The notes below the pieces were generated by a model, which saw nothing but the letters and a program-made list of their open reading frames with translations, was not told where the DNA came from and searched no databases. Of a stretch of DNA of 55,422 nucleotides, positions 7,958-16,208 are shown in pieces. Every line of letters begins with the position of its first letter. Within the stretch, counting starts at the first letter, position 1. Made by a program: the position numbers and the translations under genes. The stretch is from Bacteroidales bacterium. Its GTDB lineage: Bacteria; Bacteroidota; Bacteroidia; Bacteroidales; WCHB1-69. The stretch is taken from positions 1 to 55,422 of the forward strand of contig JAGCVQ010000060.1 in the NCBI GenBank assembly GCA_017962275.1, given 5' to 3'.

Positions 7958-9472
7958 ATGGCAAACAACGAAGACCTTTTCAAACAGATCATAGCCCATG
8001 CGAAAGAGTATGGGTTCATTTTCCCGTCGAGCGAGATTTACGACGGTCTCAGCGCGGTGTATGACTACGGTCAGAACGGCGTGGAGCTGAAGAACAACAT
8101 CAAACAGTACTGGTGGAAGGCCATGGTGCAGTACCACGACAACATCGTGGGCCTTGACAGCGCCATCTTCATGCACCCCACCATCTGGAAGGCATCCGGC
8201 CACGTGGATGCGTTCAACGACCCGCTGATCGACAACAAAGATTCCAAGAAGCGTTATCGCGCCGACGTGCTCATCGAGGATCACATCCAGAAAATCGAGG
8301 ACAAGATCGACAAGGAGATTGAGAAGGCGAAGAAACGTTTCAACAACTTCGACGAGGTGCTGTATCGCCAGACCAACACCCGCGTGGTGCAATATCAGGC
8401 GCAGGTCGATGACATCCGCACGCGTTTTGCCGAGCTGATGAACAACAACGACCTGGTCGGACTGAAGGCGCTGATTGAGGAATTGGGCATCGCTTGTCCG
8501 ATTTCCGGTACGCGTAACTGGACGGATGTCAGACAGTTCAACCTGATGTTCGCCACCAAGTTGGGTTCCGTTGCCGATGGTGCCGACACGATTTACCTCC
8601 GTCCCGAGACGGCGCAGGGCATCTTCGTCAACTACCTGAACGTGCAGAAGACCGGTCGCATGAAACTGCCCTTCGGCATCGCGCAAATCGGCAAGGCTTT
8701 CCGTAACGAAATCGTGGCTCGCCAGTTCATCTTCCGTATGCGCGAGTTCGAGCAGATGGAGATGCAGTTCTTCGTGAAGCCCGGTGAGGAGCTCAAGTGG
8801 TTCGACTACTGGAGACAGACCCGTCTGCAGTGGCACACCGACCTCGGCATCGCCCCGGAAAACTACCGTTTCCACGACCACGAGAAATTGGCGCACTACG
8901 CCAACGCCGCCACCGACATCGAGTTCAAGTTCCCGTTCGGCTTCAAGGAGCTGGAGGGCATCCACTCGCGCACAAACTTCGACCTGTCGCAGCATGAGCA
9001 GTATTCCGGTAAGAAACTGCGCTATTTCGACCCCGAGACGAGCGAAAGCTACGTGCCCTACGTCATCGAGACCTCCATCGGTGTTGACCGTATGTTCCTC
9101 GCGGTCTTCAGCCACGCTTACACCGAGGAGACCTTGGAGGACGGCTCCACGCGTACGGTCCTTCGTATCCCCGCGAAACTCGCGCCCTACAAGGTGGCCG
9201 TGCTGCCGTTGGTGAAGAAAGACGGACTGCCGGAAATCGGCCAGGAGGTCTTCGACATGCTGAAGAAGGACTTCATGGTGCAGTATGAGGACAAGGACGC
9301 CATCGGTCGCCGCTACCGTCGTCAGGACGCCATCGGCACCCCGTTCTGCGTCACCATCGACAACCAGACCAAGGAGGACAACACGGTAACCGTTCGCGAA
9401 CGCGACTCCATGCAGCAATACCGCCTGCCCATCGCCGATCTGACGGTGGAATTGATGAAGAAATTACGTTAA
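7958..9472 (+). CDS. glyQS: Glycyl-tRNA synthetase (single-chain, dimeric type)
   Basis: A 504-residue class II aminoacyl-tRNA synthetase that charges tRNA-Gly. It begins with the family's KQIIAHAKEYGFIFPSSEIYDGL block (split here: AHAKEYGFIFPSSEIY, then DGLSAVYDYG). Class II motif 2 is seen as GKAFRNEI with RQFIFRMREFEQMEMQ, motif 3 near VIETSIGVDRM, and the C-terminal anticodon-binding domain starts at about residue 400 (KLAPYKVAVLPL). It is the eukaryote/archaeal-like alpha2 form, as usual in Bacteroidota. Length fits (about 500-515). The ATG directly follows a CCCTAAA-type heptamer array. A tRNA-Gly gene is at 38.3 kb but is unrelated in position. Confidence 0.96.
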   Translation: MANNEDLFKQIIAHAKEYGFIFPSSEIYDGLSAVYDYGQNGVELKNNIKQYWWKAMVQYHDNIVGLDSAIFMHPTIWKASGHVDAFNDPLIDNKDSKKRYRADVLIEDHIQKIEDKIDKEIEKAKKRFNNFDEVLYRQTNTRVVQYQAQVDDIRTRFAELMNNNDLVGLKALIEELGIACPISGTRNWTDVRQFNLMFATKLGSVADGADTIYLRPETAQGIFVNYLNVQKTGRMKLPFGIAQIGKAFRNEIVARQFIFRMREFEQMEMQFFVKPGEELKWFDYWRQTRLQWHTDLGIAPENYRFHDHEKLAHYANAATDIEFKFPFGFKELEGIHSRTNFDLSQHEQYSGKKLRYFDPETSESYVPYVIETSIGVDRMFLAVFSHAYTEETLEDGSTRTVLRIPAKLAPYKVAVLPLVKKDGLPEIGQEVFDMLKKDFMVQYEDKDAIGRRYRRQDAIGTPFCVTIDNQTKEDNTVTVRERDSMQQYRLPIADLTVELMKKLR

Positions 9473-9477
9473 TCCCC

Positions 9478-9548
9478 GTAGGGCTGTCGCATTGCGGCAG
9501 CCCTACATCGTGATATAATGCAGGGTTGTCGCATTACGGCAACCCTAC
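9478..9548. repeat. Two tandem family C palindromes
   Basis: Hairpin 1 (9478-9506) pairs GTAGGGCTGTCGC with GCGGCAGCCCTAC around an ATT loop, with one T-G mismatch. Hairpin 2 (9521-9548) is a diverged copy, AGGGTTG (9522-9528) against CAACCCT (9540-9546). They lie 6 nt after the GlyRS stop. They may act as terminators, but the copy structure points to a dispersed REP-like repeat. Confidence 0.8.
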
Positions 9549-9586
9549 ATTATTTTAAACACCGTCATTATTATACCGAAAAATTG

Positions 9587-9594
9587 TATCTTTG
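9587..9594 (+). promoter_or_regulatory. -7 box before the GWxTD gene (TATCTTTG)
   Basis: TATCTTTG, 34 nt upstream of the ATG at 9629. Confidence 0.65.
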
Positions 9595-9628
9595 CAGGTT
9601 CAAAATTAAAATGGAAAAATAGTAAGCA

Positions 9629-11107
9629 ATGAGAAAATATACTCTTCTGATAATCATGCTGATGGCGGTGGCGAGCGGCTTTTCGCAAGGTTTGAAGGCT
9701 TTGATCAGCCACAAGGGCTACTGCACCAGCAACCTGCAGCCCTACATCGAGTTCACCTTCGTGGTGGGCGGCAACACCGTGCGCTATGTGCCCGACGGGA
9801 AGGGCGGTTTCGAGGCCGGTGTGGAGATCCGGGTCGAGATGCAGCAGAACGACACCGTGGTGAAGCAGCTGCACTACATTCTCGGCAGCGACCGTTTTGC
9901 CGATTCCACCCGCAGCGGGAAACCCGATTTCGCGGACATCCAGAATGTCCAGCTGCCGCAGGGCGAGTATTTCCTCTATTTCTACATGAAGGATGTCAAC
10001 GCGCTGCCCGACAGCACAGGAAAGGTCGAAGAGCTCGCTTATATCGATAAGATCACCCTCGATTTCCCTGAGGACCGCATCTCCACATCGAAGATTTCGC
10101 TCTACAAGTCCGTTTCGGTGGCCCAAGCCGGCGGTCTTTTCGTGAAATACGGTTTCGACCTGCCGCCGTTGTACTCCAATTTCGTGCCGGAGTCGCAATA
10201 CACGCTGCCGTTCGCGCTGGAGGTCTATAACACCCCGAAAATCCTCGGCAACCGCCCGCTGACGGCCAAGTGCTATGTCGAGCAGGCCGAGTCGCATCTC
10301 GCTGCCAACCCCTCCAACATCATCACGATGACCTATCCGCCGAAGGAAGTAGTGCTGGTTTTCAACGAGTTCAATGTCTTCAACCTCCCTTCCGGCAACT
10401 ATTTTGCCGTGGTGCAGCTGCTGGACGACAGAGACAGCTTGCTGCTGGTTGACAAGGTCTTCTTCCAGAAGAGCAATCCTTCCGTGCAGCTGAATCTTGA
10501 AGAATACAGCCAGTCAAGCATAGTGGGCACCTTCGTGGAATTCGACACCAACCGCAAAGAGCTGATTGACATGGTGAAATGTCTCTATCCCATCAGCAGT
10601 ATCACAGAGCGCGACTTCTATGAAAACCGGCTGAAGACCACCCCGACGGAACAGTTGCAGCAGTTCTTCTACAACTTCTGGCTGCGCCGTAACCCTGCCA
10701 ACCCCGAGGAAGCCTGGAACAATTACAAGAAACGGGTGGACGAGGTGCAGAAGATGTTCGGCAGCAAGCAGATCAAGGGTTACCTTACCGACCGCGGTCG
10801 CGTCTATCTGCAATACGGGCGCCCCGACGAAGTCAAGGACCAGCCTTCTGACCCCGTGACGCTGCCGTATCAGATCTGGCAATACTACTATTTGAACAAC
10901 CAGACCAACGTGAAGTTTGTCTTTTACGACCCCGTGATGACGGGCAAGGACTACGAGCTGTTGCATTCCACCATGTATGGAGAGTTCCAGAACCCGAACT
11001 GGAAGATGCAGTTGGTGCGCAAAATCCAGACCCAGCAGGACCTCTACGACACGGAGCCGGTCAACTATTGGGGCAACGAAATGGACGACTACTGGAAATA
11101 TCACTGA
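9629..11107 (+). CDS. GWxTD domain-containing secreted protein
   Basis: A 492-residue protein with a signal peptide (residues 1-19, ending SGFSQ) and a C-terminal GWxTD-type domain (about residues 330-475). The domain holds FYNFWLRRNPANPEEAWNNY and GYLTDRGRVYLQYGRPDEV, the two best-conserved blocks of that family. The N-terminal 300 residues look beta-rich. GWxTD proteins are exported or periplasmic proteins of Bacteroidota and relatives with no settled function. The downstream sugar-phosphate transferase starts 12 nt later, so the two are probably cotranscribed. A promoter box lies at 9587-9594. Function is not assigned. Confidence 0.85.
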   Translation: MRKYTLLIIMLMAVASGFSQGLKALISHKGYCTSNLQPYIEFTFVVGGNTVRYVPDGKGGFEAGVEIRVEMQQNDTVVKQLHYILGSDRFADSTRSGKPDFADIQNVQLPQGEYFLYFYMKDVNALPDSTGKVEELAYIDKITLDFPEDRISTSKISLYKSVSVAQAGGLFVKYGFDLPPLYSNFVPESQYTLPFALEVYNTPKILGNRPLTAKCYVEQAESHLAANPSNIITMTYPPKEVVLVFNEFNVFNLPSGNYFAVVQLLDDRDSLLLVDKVFFQKSNPSVQLNLEEYSQSSIVGTFVEFDTNRKELIDMVKCLYPISSITERDFYENRLKTTPTEQLQQFFYNFWLRRNPANPEEAWNNYKKRVDEVQKMFGSKQIKGYLTDRGRVYLQYGRPDEVKDQPSDPVTLPYQIWQYYYLNNQTNVKFVFYDPVMTGKDYELLHSTMYGEFQNPNWKMQLVRKIQTQQDLYDTEPVNYWGNEMDDYWKYH

Positions 11108-11119
11108 TGCACCTGCGGT

Positions 11120-11737
11120 ATGAAACGTCTCTTCGATATTCTGTTTTCGCTCATCGTGCTCACGATTGGTCTGCCGTTCGCGCTGATCATCGCGTTGTTG
11201 ATTGTGGCGGATTCCAAGGGATGTGTTTTTTACCGGCAGAGCAGGGTAGGGCGCAACAATGTCGATTTCCAGCTCTATAAGTTCCGCACGATGTGCTCCG
11301 GCGCCGACAAGGGCAGCCTGATCACAGTGGGCGGCGACGACGCGCGAATCACGAAGGTGGGCCGTTTTCTGCGCAAGTTCAAGATCGACGAATTCCCGCA
11401 GTTCCTGAACATCCTGAAAGGCGAGATGAGCATCGTGGGACCGCGTCCTGAGGTGCGGAAATATGTCGATATGTACACCCCCGAGCAGATGCGCGTGCTC
11501 AGCGTCCGTCCCGGCCTCACCGACTACGCCTCCATCCGCTACGTGAACGAGAACGAACTGCTCGCCACCTCCAAAGACCCGGAAAAGACTTATATCGAAG
11601 AGATTATGCCCGACAAACTAAACCTTAACTTGAAGTATATCGACGAGCAATCGATATGGGTGGATATGAAGATTATTTTCAAAACTATGAAAGCGATAGT
11701 GATTAAGAATGAAGAATGTGTTGTGGTGGAGACGTAA
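11120..11737 (+). CDS. Sugar-phosphate transferase initiating glycan assembly (bacterial sugar transferase, PglC-like)
   Basis: A 205-residue monotopic phosphoglycosyl transferase, which moves a sugar-1-phosphate from a nucleotide sugar to undecaprenyl phosphate. Residues 5-31 are the re-entrant membrane helix. KFRTM (54-58), the catalytic Asp90-Glu91 pair in [10 protein letters not shown], and SIVGPRPE (104-111) are all present. It is the short form without the large N-terminal membrane domain. The frame ends in [10 protein letters not shown], where two AAGAATG heptamers (11705-11718) lie inside the coding sequence, suggesting the C-terminus was extended by repeat sequence. The GWxTD gene lies 12 nt upstream. 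The sugar specificity cannot be told from sequence. Confidence 0.9.
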   Translation: MKRLFDILFSLIVLTIGLPFALIIALLIVADSKGCVFYRQSRVGRNNVDFQLYKFRTMCSGADKGSLITVGGDDARITKVGRFLRKFKIDEFPQFLNILKGEMSIVGPRPEVRKYVDMYTPEQMRVLSVRPGLTDYASIRYVNENELLATSKDPEKTYIEEIMPDKLNLNLKYIDEQSIWVDMKIIFKTMKAIVIKNEECVVVET

Positions 11738-11761
11738 AATTTTGCATAGTTACGAATTCCC

Positions 11762-11804
11762 TAACCGATAACCCATAACCCTTAAACCATAAACCTAAAC
11801 CAAT
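11762..11804 (+). repeat. Heptamer array, TAACCCA/TAAACCA type, abutting the HerA-like gene
   Basis: Units TAACCGA, TAACCCA, TAACCCT, TAAACCA, TAAACC (6 nt) and TAAACCA run to 2 nt before the ATG at 11805. It has the same C-rich orientation relative to the gene as the array at 7924-7957. Confidence 0.85.
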
Positions 11805-13394
11805 ATGTATATAGAAGAACACGGACTTTACGTGGCGCACTGCGAAGAAGGGGCGCTTTCGATTCAGAGTAAAATGGCCAACAGGCACGGCTTGATCGCC
11901 GGCGCCACCGGCACAGGCAAGACGGTCAGCCTGCAAGTTTTGGCCGAGACTTTCAGTCAGATTGGCGTGCCCTGCTTCATGGCCGACATGAAGGGCGACC
12001 TTTCCGGCATCAGCCAGGTCGGCAAGATGAGCGGCTTTATCGAGAAGCGGCTGCCCGAGTTCGGATTGGAAAATCCGGAATTCCAGGCCTGTCCGGTGCG
12101 TTTTTACGACGTGTTCGGCGAGCAGGGACATCCGATCCGCGCCACCGTCTCCCAGATGGGTCCGCAATTGCTTTCCCGTCTGCTCGGTCTCAACGACACG
12201 CAGGACGGCGTGCTCAATATCGTCTTCCGCATTGCCGACGAGCGTGGACTGATGATCATTGACCTCAAGGACCTGCGGGCGATGCTGGAGTATGTCTCCA
12301 AACACGCCAAGGAATACACGATGAAGTACGGAAACGTCTCCACGGCCTCCATCGGGGCCATCCAGCGGGCGTTGTTGCAGCTCGAGGCGCAGGGTGCGGA
12401 CAAGTTCCTCGGGGAACCGAGTTTCGACATCTACGACCTCATTCAGACCGAGAACGGCAAGGGCGTGATGAGCGTGCTGGCCGCCGACAAGCTGATGATG
12501 CAGCCGAAACTGTACAGCACCTTCCTGCTATGGCTGCTCTCCGAACTCTATTCCACGCTGCCGGAAGTCGGTGACCTCGACAAACCGAAGTTGGTCTTCT
12601 TCTTCGACGAGGCACACACGCTCTTCGAAGATACCTCCAAAGCGCTGATAGACAAGATCGAACAGGTGATTCGTCTGATTCGAAGCAAGGGCGTGGGCAT
12701 CTACTTCATCACGCAGTACCCGACTGACATTCCCGACAACATCCTGGGTCAGCTCGGCAACCGCATCCAGCATGCGTTGCGTGCCTACACGCCCAAGGAC
12801 CAGAAGGCTGTGCGCGCCGCCGCCGACACCTTCCGCACAAATCCGGCGTTCAAGACCGACGAGGCCATCATGAACCTGGAGACCGGCGAGGCATTGGTCA
12901 GCTTCCTCGACGAGAAGGGATCTCCCGGCATCGTGCAACGTGCCAAGATCCTCTTCCCGCTGTCGCAGATCGGTGCCATCACTGATGGTCAGCGGCTGGA
13001 CATCATCAAGCAGAGCCGCGTCTATGGCAAATACGACACCCCAGTCGATAACGAGAGCGCATTCGAAATCCTGATCAAGGAGGCCGAGGATGCTCTTGCC
13101 GCCCAAGAAGCTGAGAAACAGGCCATTGAGGAGGCCAAGCAGGAGGAGAAGGAAGCAAAGTCGAGCTCCAAGAAAAAGGGTGTGCTCGGAAAGGTCCTCA
13201 AGGCGATTATCACGGCCATCACGGGCACCGTGGCCACCGCCGTGGGCACGGCTGTCAGTAACAAAGTGACCGGCAAGAAGTCCAAATCGAAAACCTCCAC
13301 CGCCGAAAAGGTGATCAAGAACAGCACGTCGGCTGCGACGAGAACCATCACTCGCGAGATTTCACGTGACATTCTCGGAAATATTTTGAAATAA
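11805..13394 (+). CDS. HerA-like ATPase (DUF853/YjgR family)
   Basis: A 529-residue P-loop ATPase of the HerA/FtsK superfamily, DUF853 type. The Walker A motif GATGTGKTV is at residues 33-41 and the Walker B region [12 protein letters not shown] at about 264-275. [20 protein letters not shown] near 305 is typical of the family and resembles the sensor segment. After residue 440 a lysine/alanine-rich tail and a small-residue hydrophobic stretch ([15 protein letters not shown]) follow. The family is widespread, probably cytosolic, and has no settled role. No NurA-like nuclease is adjacent, so a DNA-end-resection role is not supported. The start directly follows a C-rich heptamer array. Confidence 0.85.
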   Translation: MYIEEHGLYVAHCEEGALSIQSKMANRHGLIAGATGTGKTVSLQVLAETFSQIGVPCFMADMKGDLSGISQVGKMSGFIEKRLPEFGLENPEFQACPVRFYDVFGEQGHPIRATVSQMGPQLLSRLLGLNDTQDGVLNIVFRIADERGLMIIDLKDLRAMLEYVSKHAKEYTMKYGNVSTASIGAIQRALLQLEAQGADKFLGEPSFDIYDLIQTENGKGVMSVLAADKLMMQPKLYSTFLLWLLSELYSTLPEVGDLDKPKLVFFFDEAHTLFEDTSKALIDKIEQVIRLIRSKGVGIYFITQYPTDIPDNILGQLGNRIQHALRAYTPKDQKAVRAAADTFRTNPAFKTDEAIMNLETGEALVSFLDEKGSPGIVQRAKILFPLSQIGAITDGQRLDIIKQSRVYGKYDTPVDNESAFEILIKEAEDALAAQEAEKQAIEEAKQEEKEAKSSSKKKGVLGKVLKAIITAITGTVATAVGTAVSNKVTGKKSKSKTSTAEKVIKNSTSAATRTITREISRDILGNILK

Positions 13395-13400
13395 TGTTTT

Positions 13401-13470
13401 TTGGTTTACATGGTTACACGGTTAGTCACTAACCACTAACCATGTAACCCTTTAACCCTTAATCCATCAA
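13401..13470. repeat. Folded GGTTA/TAACC array before the asparaginase gene
   Basis: The first half is G-rich (GGTTTACAT, GGTTACAC, GGTTAG) and the second half C-rich (CTAACCA repeated, then TAACCCT, TTAACCC). ACATGGTTA (13408-13416) is the exact complement of TAACCATGT (13437-13445), so the array can form a hairpin. The C-rich half runs to the ATG at 13471. Confidence 0.75.
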
Positions 13471-14502
13471 ATGCGTAAAGTATTAGTCATATACACCGGC
13501 GGGACCATCGGCATGATGATGGACCCGGAAGACAAGGCCCTGAAGCCTTTCGAATTCAAGAACATCCGACAGCAGCTGCCCATGCTGGACCTCTTAGAGT
13601 GTGATATCACCTTCAAGAGTTTGCTTCCTCTCATCGACTCTTCGGACACCAACCCGCAGTTTTGGATCCGGCTGGTGGAGATGATCGAGTGCGAGTATCC
13701 GAACTATGACGGCTTTGTGGTGCTGCACGGCACCGACACGATGGCCTACACGACTTCGGCGCTCAGCTTCCTGTTAGAAAACTTGGACAAGCCCGTCATC
13801 GTCACCGGCTCGCAGCTGCCTCTTGGCGTGTTACGCACCGACGGCCGTCGTAACATTCTCAACGCCATCGGTTTTGCCGCCGATAGCAAAGACGGCAGGC
13901 CTATGCTGAACGAGGTGTGTCTCTTCTTCCAGACCGCCCTTTTCCGTGGCAACCGTATCTACAAAGACGATGCCGCCAGCTTCAATGCTTTTCATTCGCC
14001 CAACTATCCGCACTTGGCCAATGTGGGCACGGAAATATCCTACAACGAGCACTGTCTGCTCCCCAAGAGCGTCCCCGGCACGTTCATCGCCCATCACAAG
14101 ATGGACACCAACGTGGGACTCATCAAGCTCTTCCCGGGCATCAATCTCGCCACCATGGAGGCTATGCTGCACACGGAAGGTTTGCACGCCGTTGTGCTGG
14201 AGACCTTCGGCGTGGGCAATGCGCCGACTTCGCCCGAGTTCCTGAAGGTGCTCAAGGACGCCATCGACCGTGACATCCTCCTCGTCAACATCTCCCAATG
14301 CAAGGGCGGTGGCGGCGTGGAGATGCAACGCTACGCCACGGGCAAGCACCTTGCCGACATCGGGGTCACTTCCGGCAGCGACATGACCACCGAGGCGGCC
14401 CTCACCAAGCTGATGTACCTCTTCGGCGAGGCTTATCCTTTGGATACCATCCGGAAATTGATGAAAATGTCCCTGCGCGGGGAGTTAACCGAGAATTACT
14501 AA
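13471..14502 (+). CDS. ansA: L-asparaginase, type I (cytoplasmic)
   Basis: A 343-residue amidohydrolase turning L-asparagine into aspartate and ammonia. The two threonine active-site blocks are present: YTGGTIG at residues 8-14 and LHGTDTMAYT at about 85-94. GSQLPLG near 112 is also family-typical. No signal peptide is seen, which fits the cytosolic type I enzyme. The TAA stop overlaps the ATG of cutC (TAATG), so the two genes are translationally coupled. The start directly follows a C-rich TAACC array. Confidence 0.93.
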   Translation: MRKVLVIYTGGTIGMMMDPEDKALKPFEFKNIRQQLPMLDLLECDITFKSLLPLIDSSDTNPQFWIRLVEMIECEYPNYDGFVVLHGTDTMAYTTSALSFLLENLDKPVIVTGSQLPLGVLRTDGRRNILNAIGFAADSKDGRPMLNEVCLFFQTALFRGNRIYKDDAASFNAFHSPNYPHLANVGTEISYNEHCLLPKSVPGTFIAHHKMDTNVGLIKLFPGINLATMEAMLHTEGLHAVVLETFGVGNAPTSPEFLKVLKDAIDRDILLVNISQCKGGGGVEMQRYATGKHLADIGVTSGSDMTTEAALTKLMYLFGEAYPLDTIRKLMKMSLRGELTENY

Positions 14503-15176
14503 TGGAAATCGAAATCTGTTGCGGCTCCATCCAATCCGCCGCGAATGCGAAAGCCGGGGGTGCAGAACGAATAGAGCTCTGTCAAGGACTTGTGGAAGGC
14601 GGTACCACACCGTCGCCCGCCACCATCCGTTATGCCGTGAAGGAACTCGGACTGCGGGTCTTTGTACTCGTGCGTCCGCGTGGCGGCGACTTTTGTTACA
14701 ACGAGCTGGAAATCAAAACGATGGAGGAAGACGTGAAGTTCTGCAAGGAGGTCGGTACCGCCGGTATCGTGGTCGGCTTCCTGCACCCGGACGGCAGCAT
14801 CGACACCGAGTTGACCCGCCGTTTCGTGAAGTTGGCCTCGCCTCTGCCGGTTACTTTCCACCGTGCTTTCGATGAGTGTACCGAGCCCTTGGAAGCTTTG
14901 GAGCAGATCATCGACTGCGGTTGCGCCCGCATCTTGACTTCCGGTTGTCAGCCCACTGCTATGGAGGGATTGAAACTGCTGCAACAACTTGTGAAACAAG
15001 CGGATGGCAGAATCACCATTCTTGCCGGCAGCGGAATCACCCCCGAGAATGCCGCCGCGTTGAAGCAACAGACCGGCGTTCCGGAAATCCATGGTTCCTG
15101 CAAGATGACACGTGCCGACGGCGCGTGGGAGACGGATATGGAAGAGGTTCGGAAATTGTTGGAAGTGTTAGGGTAA
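14502..15176 (+). CDS. cutC: CutC family protein (copper homeostasis)
   Basis: A 224-residue TIM-barrel protein of the CutC family. The N-terminal MEIEICCGSIQSAANAKAGG and AERIELCQGLVEGGTTPS blocks, FVLVRPRGGDFCY, TFHRAFDE and LTSGCQPTAMEG are nearly canonical. CutC has been linked to copper tolerance, but its biochemical role is not settled. The start is the ATG sharing its A with the asparaginase stop; the open frame extends further 5' only inside that gene. Its last 9 nt overlap the 3' end of the convergent SGNH gene at 15168. Confidence 0.93.
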   Translation: MEIEICCGSIQSAANAKAGGAERIELCQGLVEGGTTPSPATIRYAVKELGLRVFVLVRPRGGDFCYNELEIKTMEEDVKFCKEVGTAGIVVGFLHPDGSIDTELTRRFVKLASPLPVTFHRAFDECTEPLEALEQIIDCGCARILTSGCQPTAMEGLKLLQQLVKQADGRITILAGSGITPENAAALKQQTGVPEIHGSCKMTRADGAWETDMEEVRKLLEVLG

Positions 15177-16208
15177 CCGTTGTTTGATGGTCGCCGCCAC
15201 ATTCTCCGCAATTGCTTGTCTGCCGACCTGGTCGTAGTGCTCGGTCGGGAAATCGCGGTCCAGGAAGCTGGCGTCGCGAACCGCGGTCAGGTTGTTAACC
15301 GTGATCACCCCCATCGCCTCGTATCGGTCAGTCACGTATTGCACGTTCCGTTTCAGAAGGTACATCAGGTTGGGATCGCATAAACTGTCCACCTGATCGA
15401 CATTCTCGGCTAGGATATTGAACACGGGCTGCCAACCGCGCTTCCGGCACAGTTTCACAATATTGTCCAAGTCTTTGATTCTCGGATTTTTGTCGTCCAA
15501 CGTATAGGCGAAGTGCTTGATATGGTGGCAGGCCAGGGCAATCGTGTCCAGGGCCGGGTGCGAACCGTCGAACATCACACAGTTGGTCCCGACCTCGTGA
15601 TCCCAATCGTATGCATTGTGAAAGGGGAAGGGGTGGGGGAGCGTGAACGTCTGTTTCTTGAAACCTTCCGTCAGCATGGCGGAACGTTCCTCTTCCGTCC
15701 ATGACGGGTACGCCTTGAACGCCAGCAGCATCCGTCTGAACAATGTCGGCGCCTTCTTCATCATGATCTGCTCTTTCCGCAGCGCCGGCTCCAGGTTGGA
15801 GTAAATCCATTCCGTGGTGAACGAGCGCATGTTGACCGTCACGATGGCGGTTTTCACCTCGTTTCTTTTGGGGATGTTGCGCAAAATGTCATAGTAAATG
15901 CCCGCATGGCACGCACTTTTGGACAAGTTGCCGACATTATGCTCCGGGAGCAGATCGTCGATCATCACGCAAATATAACGTTTGTCGGTATCGGTTTCGG
16001 CACTGCTGAAGTTTGACGATTCTCCCAAATAGACGATATCAACCCCTTTCTCCCCGCGCATGGAAATCTCCATCAGACTGCAGTTTTCCTCCAAATCTTT
16101 CGGATACAACGTGAAATAGTACAGAATGTCCAGCAACGCCAATACGATTAGCGCTATCAGCGACTTGTAGAGCAGCTTTCGGATTGTATGTTTTTCGTTC
16201 TCAGTCAT
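15168..16208 (-). CDS. Membrane-anchored SGNH/DltD-like protein paired with MBOAT
   Basis: A 346-residue protein with one N-terminal membrane helix (about residues 12-33) and an extracytoplasmic domain. The VYLGESSNF segment at about 59-67 sits where SGNH-type proteins have their nucleophile block, and DRDFPTEHYDQVGRQAIAEN near the C-terminus has the Asp...His spacing of the same fold. Its ATG directly follows the MBOAT stop with no spacer, so they form one operon. Such pairs (AlgI with AlgJ/X, DltB with DltD, PatA with PatB) carry acyl groups across the membrane and place them on envelope polymers. The acceptor here is unknown and the SGNH assignment is moderate. Confidence 0.65.
   Translation of the reverse strand: MTENEKHTIRKLLYKSLIALIVLALLDILYYFTLYPKDLEENCSLMEISMRGEKGVDIVYLGESSNFSSAETDTDKRYICVMIDDLLPEHNVGNLSKSACHAGIYYDILRNIPKRNEVKTAIVTVNMRSFTTEWIYSNLEPALRKEQIMMKKAPTLFRRMLLAFKAYPSWTEEERSAMLTEGFKKQTFTLPHPFPFHNAYDWDHEVGTNCVMFDGSHPALDTIALACHHIKHFAYTLDDKNPRIKDLDNIVKLCRKRGWQPVFNILAENVDQVDSLCDPNLMYLLKRNVQYVTDRYEAMGVITVNNLTAVRDASFLDRDFPTEHYDQVGRQAIAENVAATIKQRLP

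Noticed and set aside
11805-13394. HerA-like ATPase as part of a defence system such as a HerA-SIR2 or HerA-DUF4297 pair
   Set aside because: Neighbours are a sugar-phosphate transferase and asparaginase, and the sequence fits the housekeeping DUF853 type.
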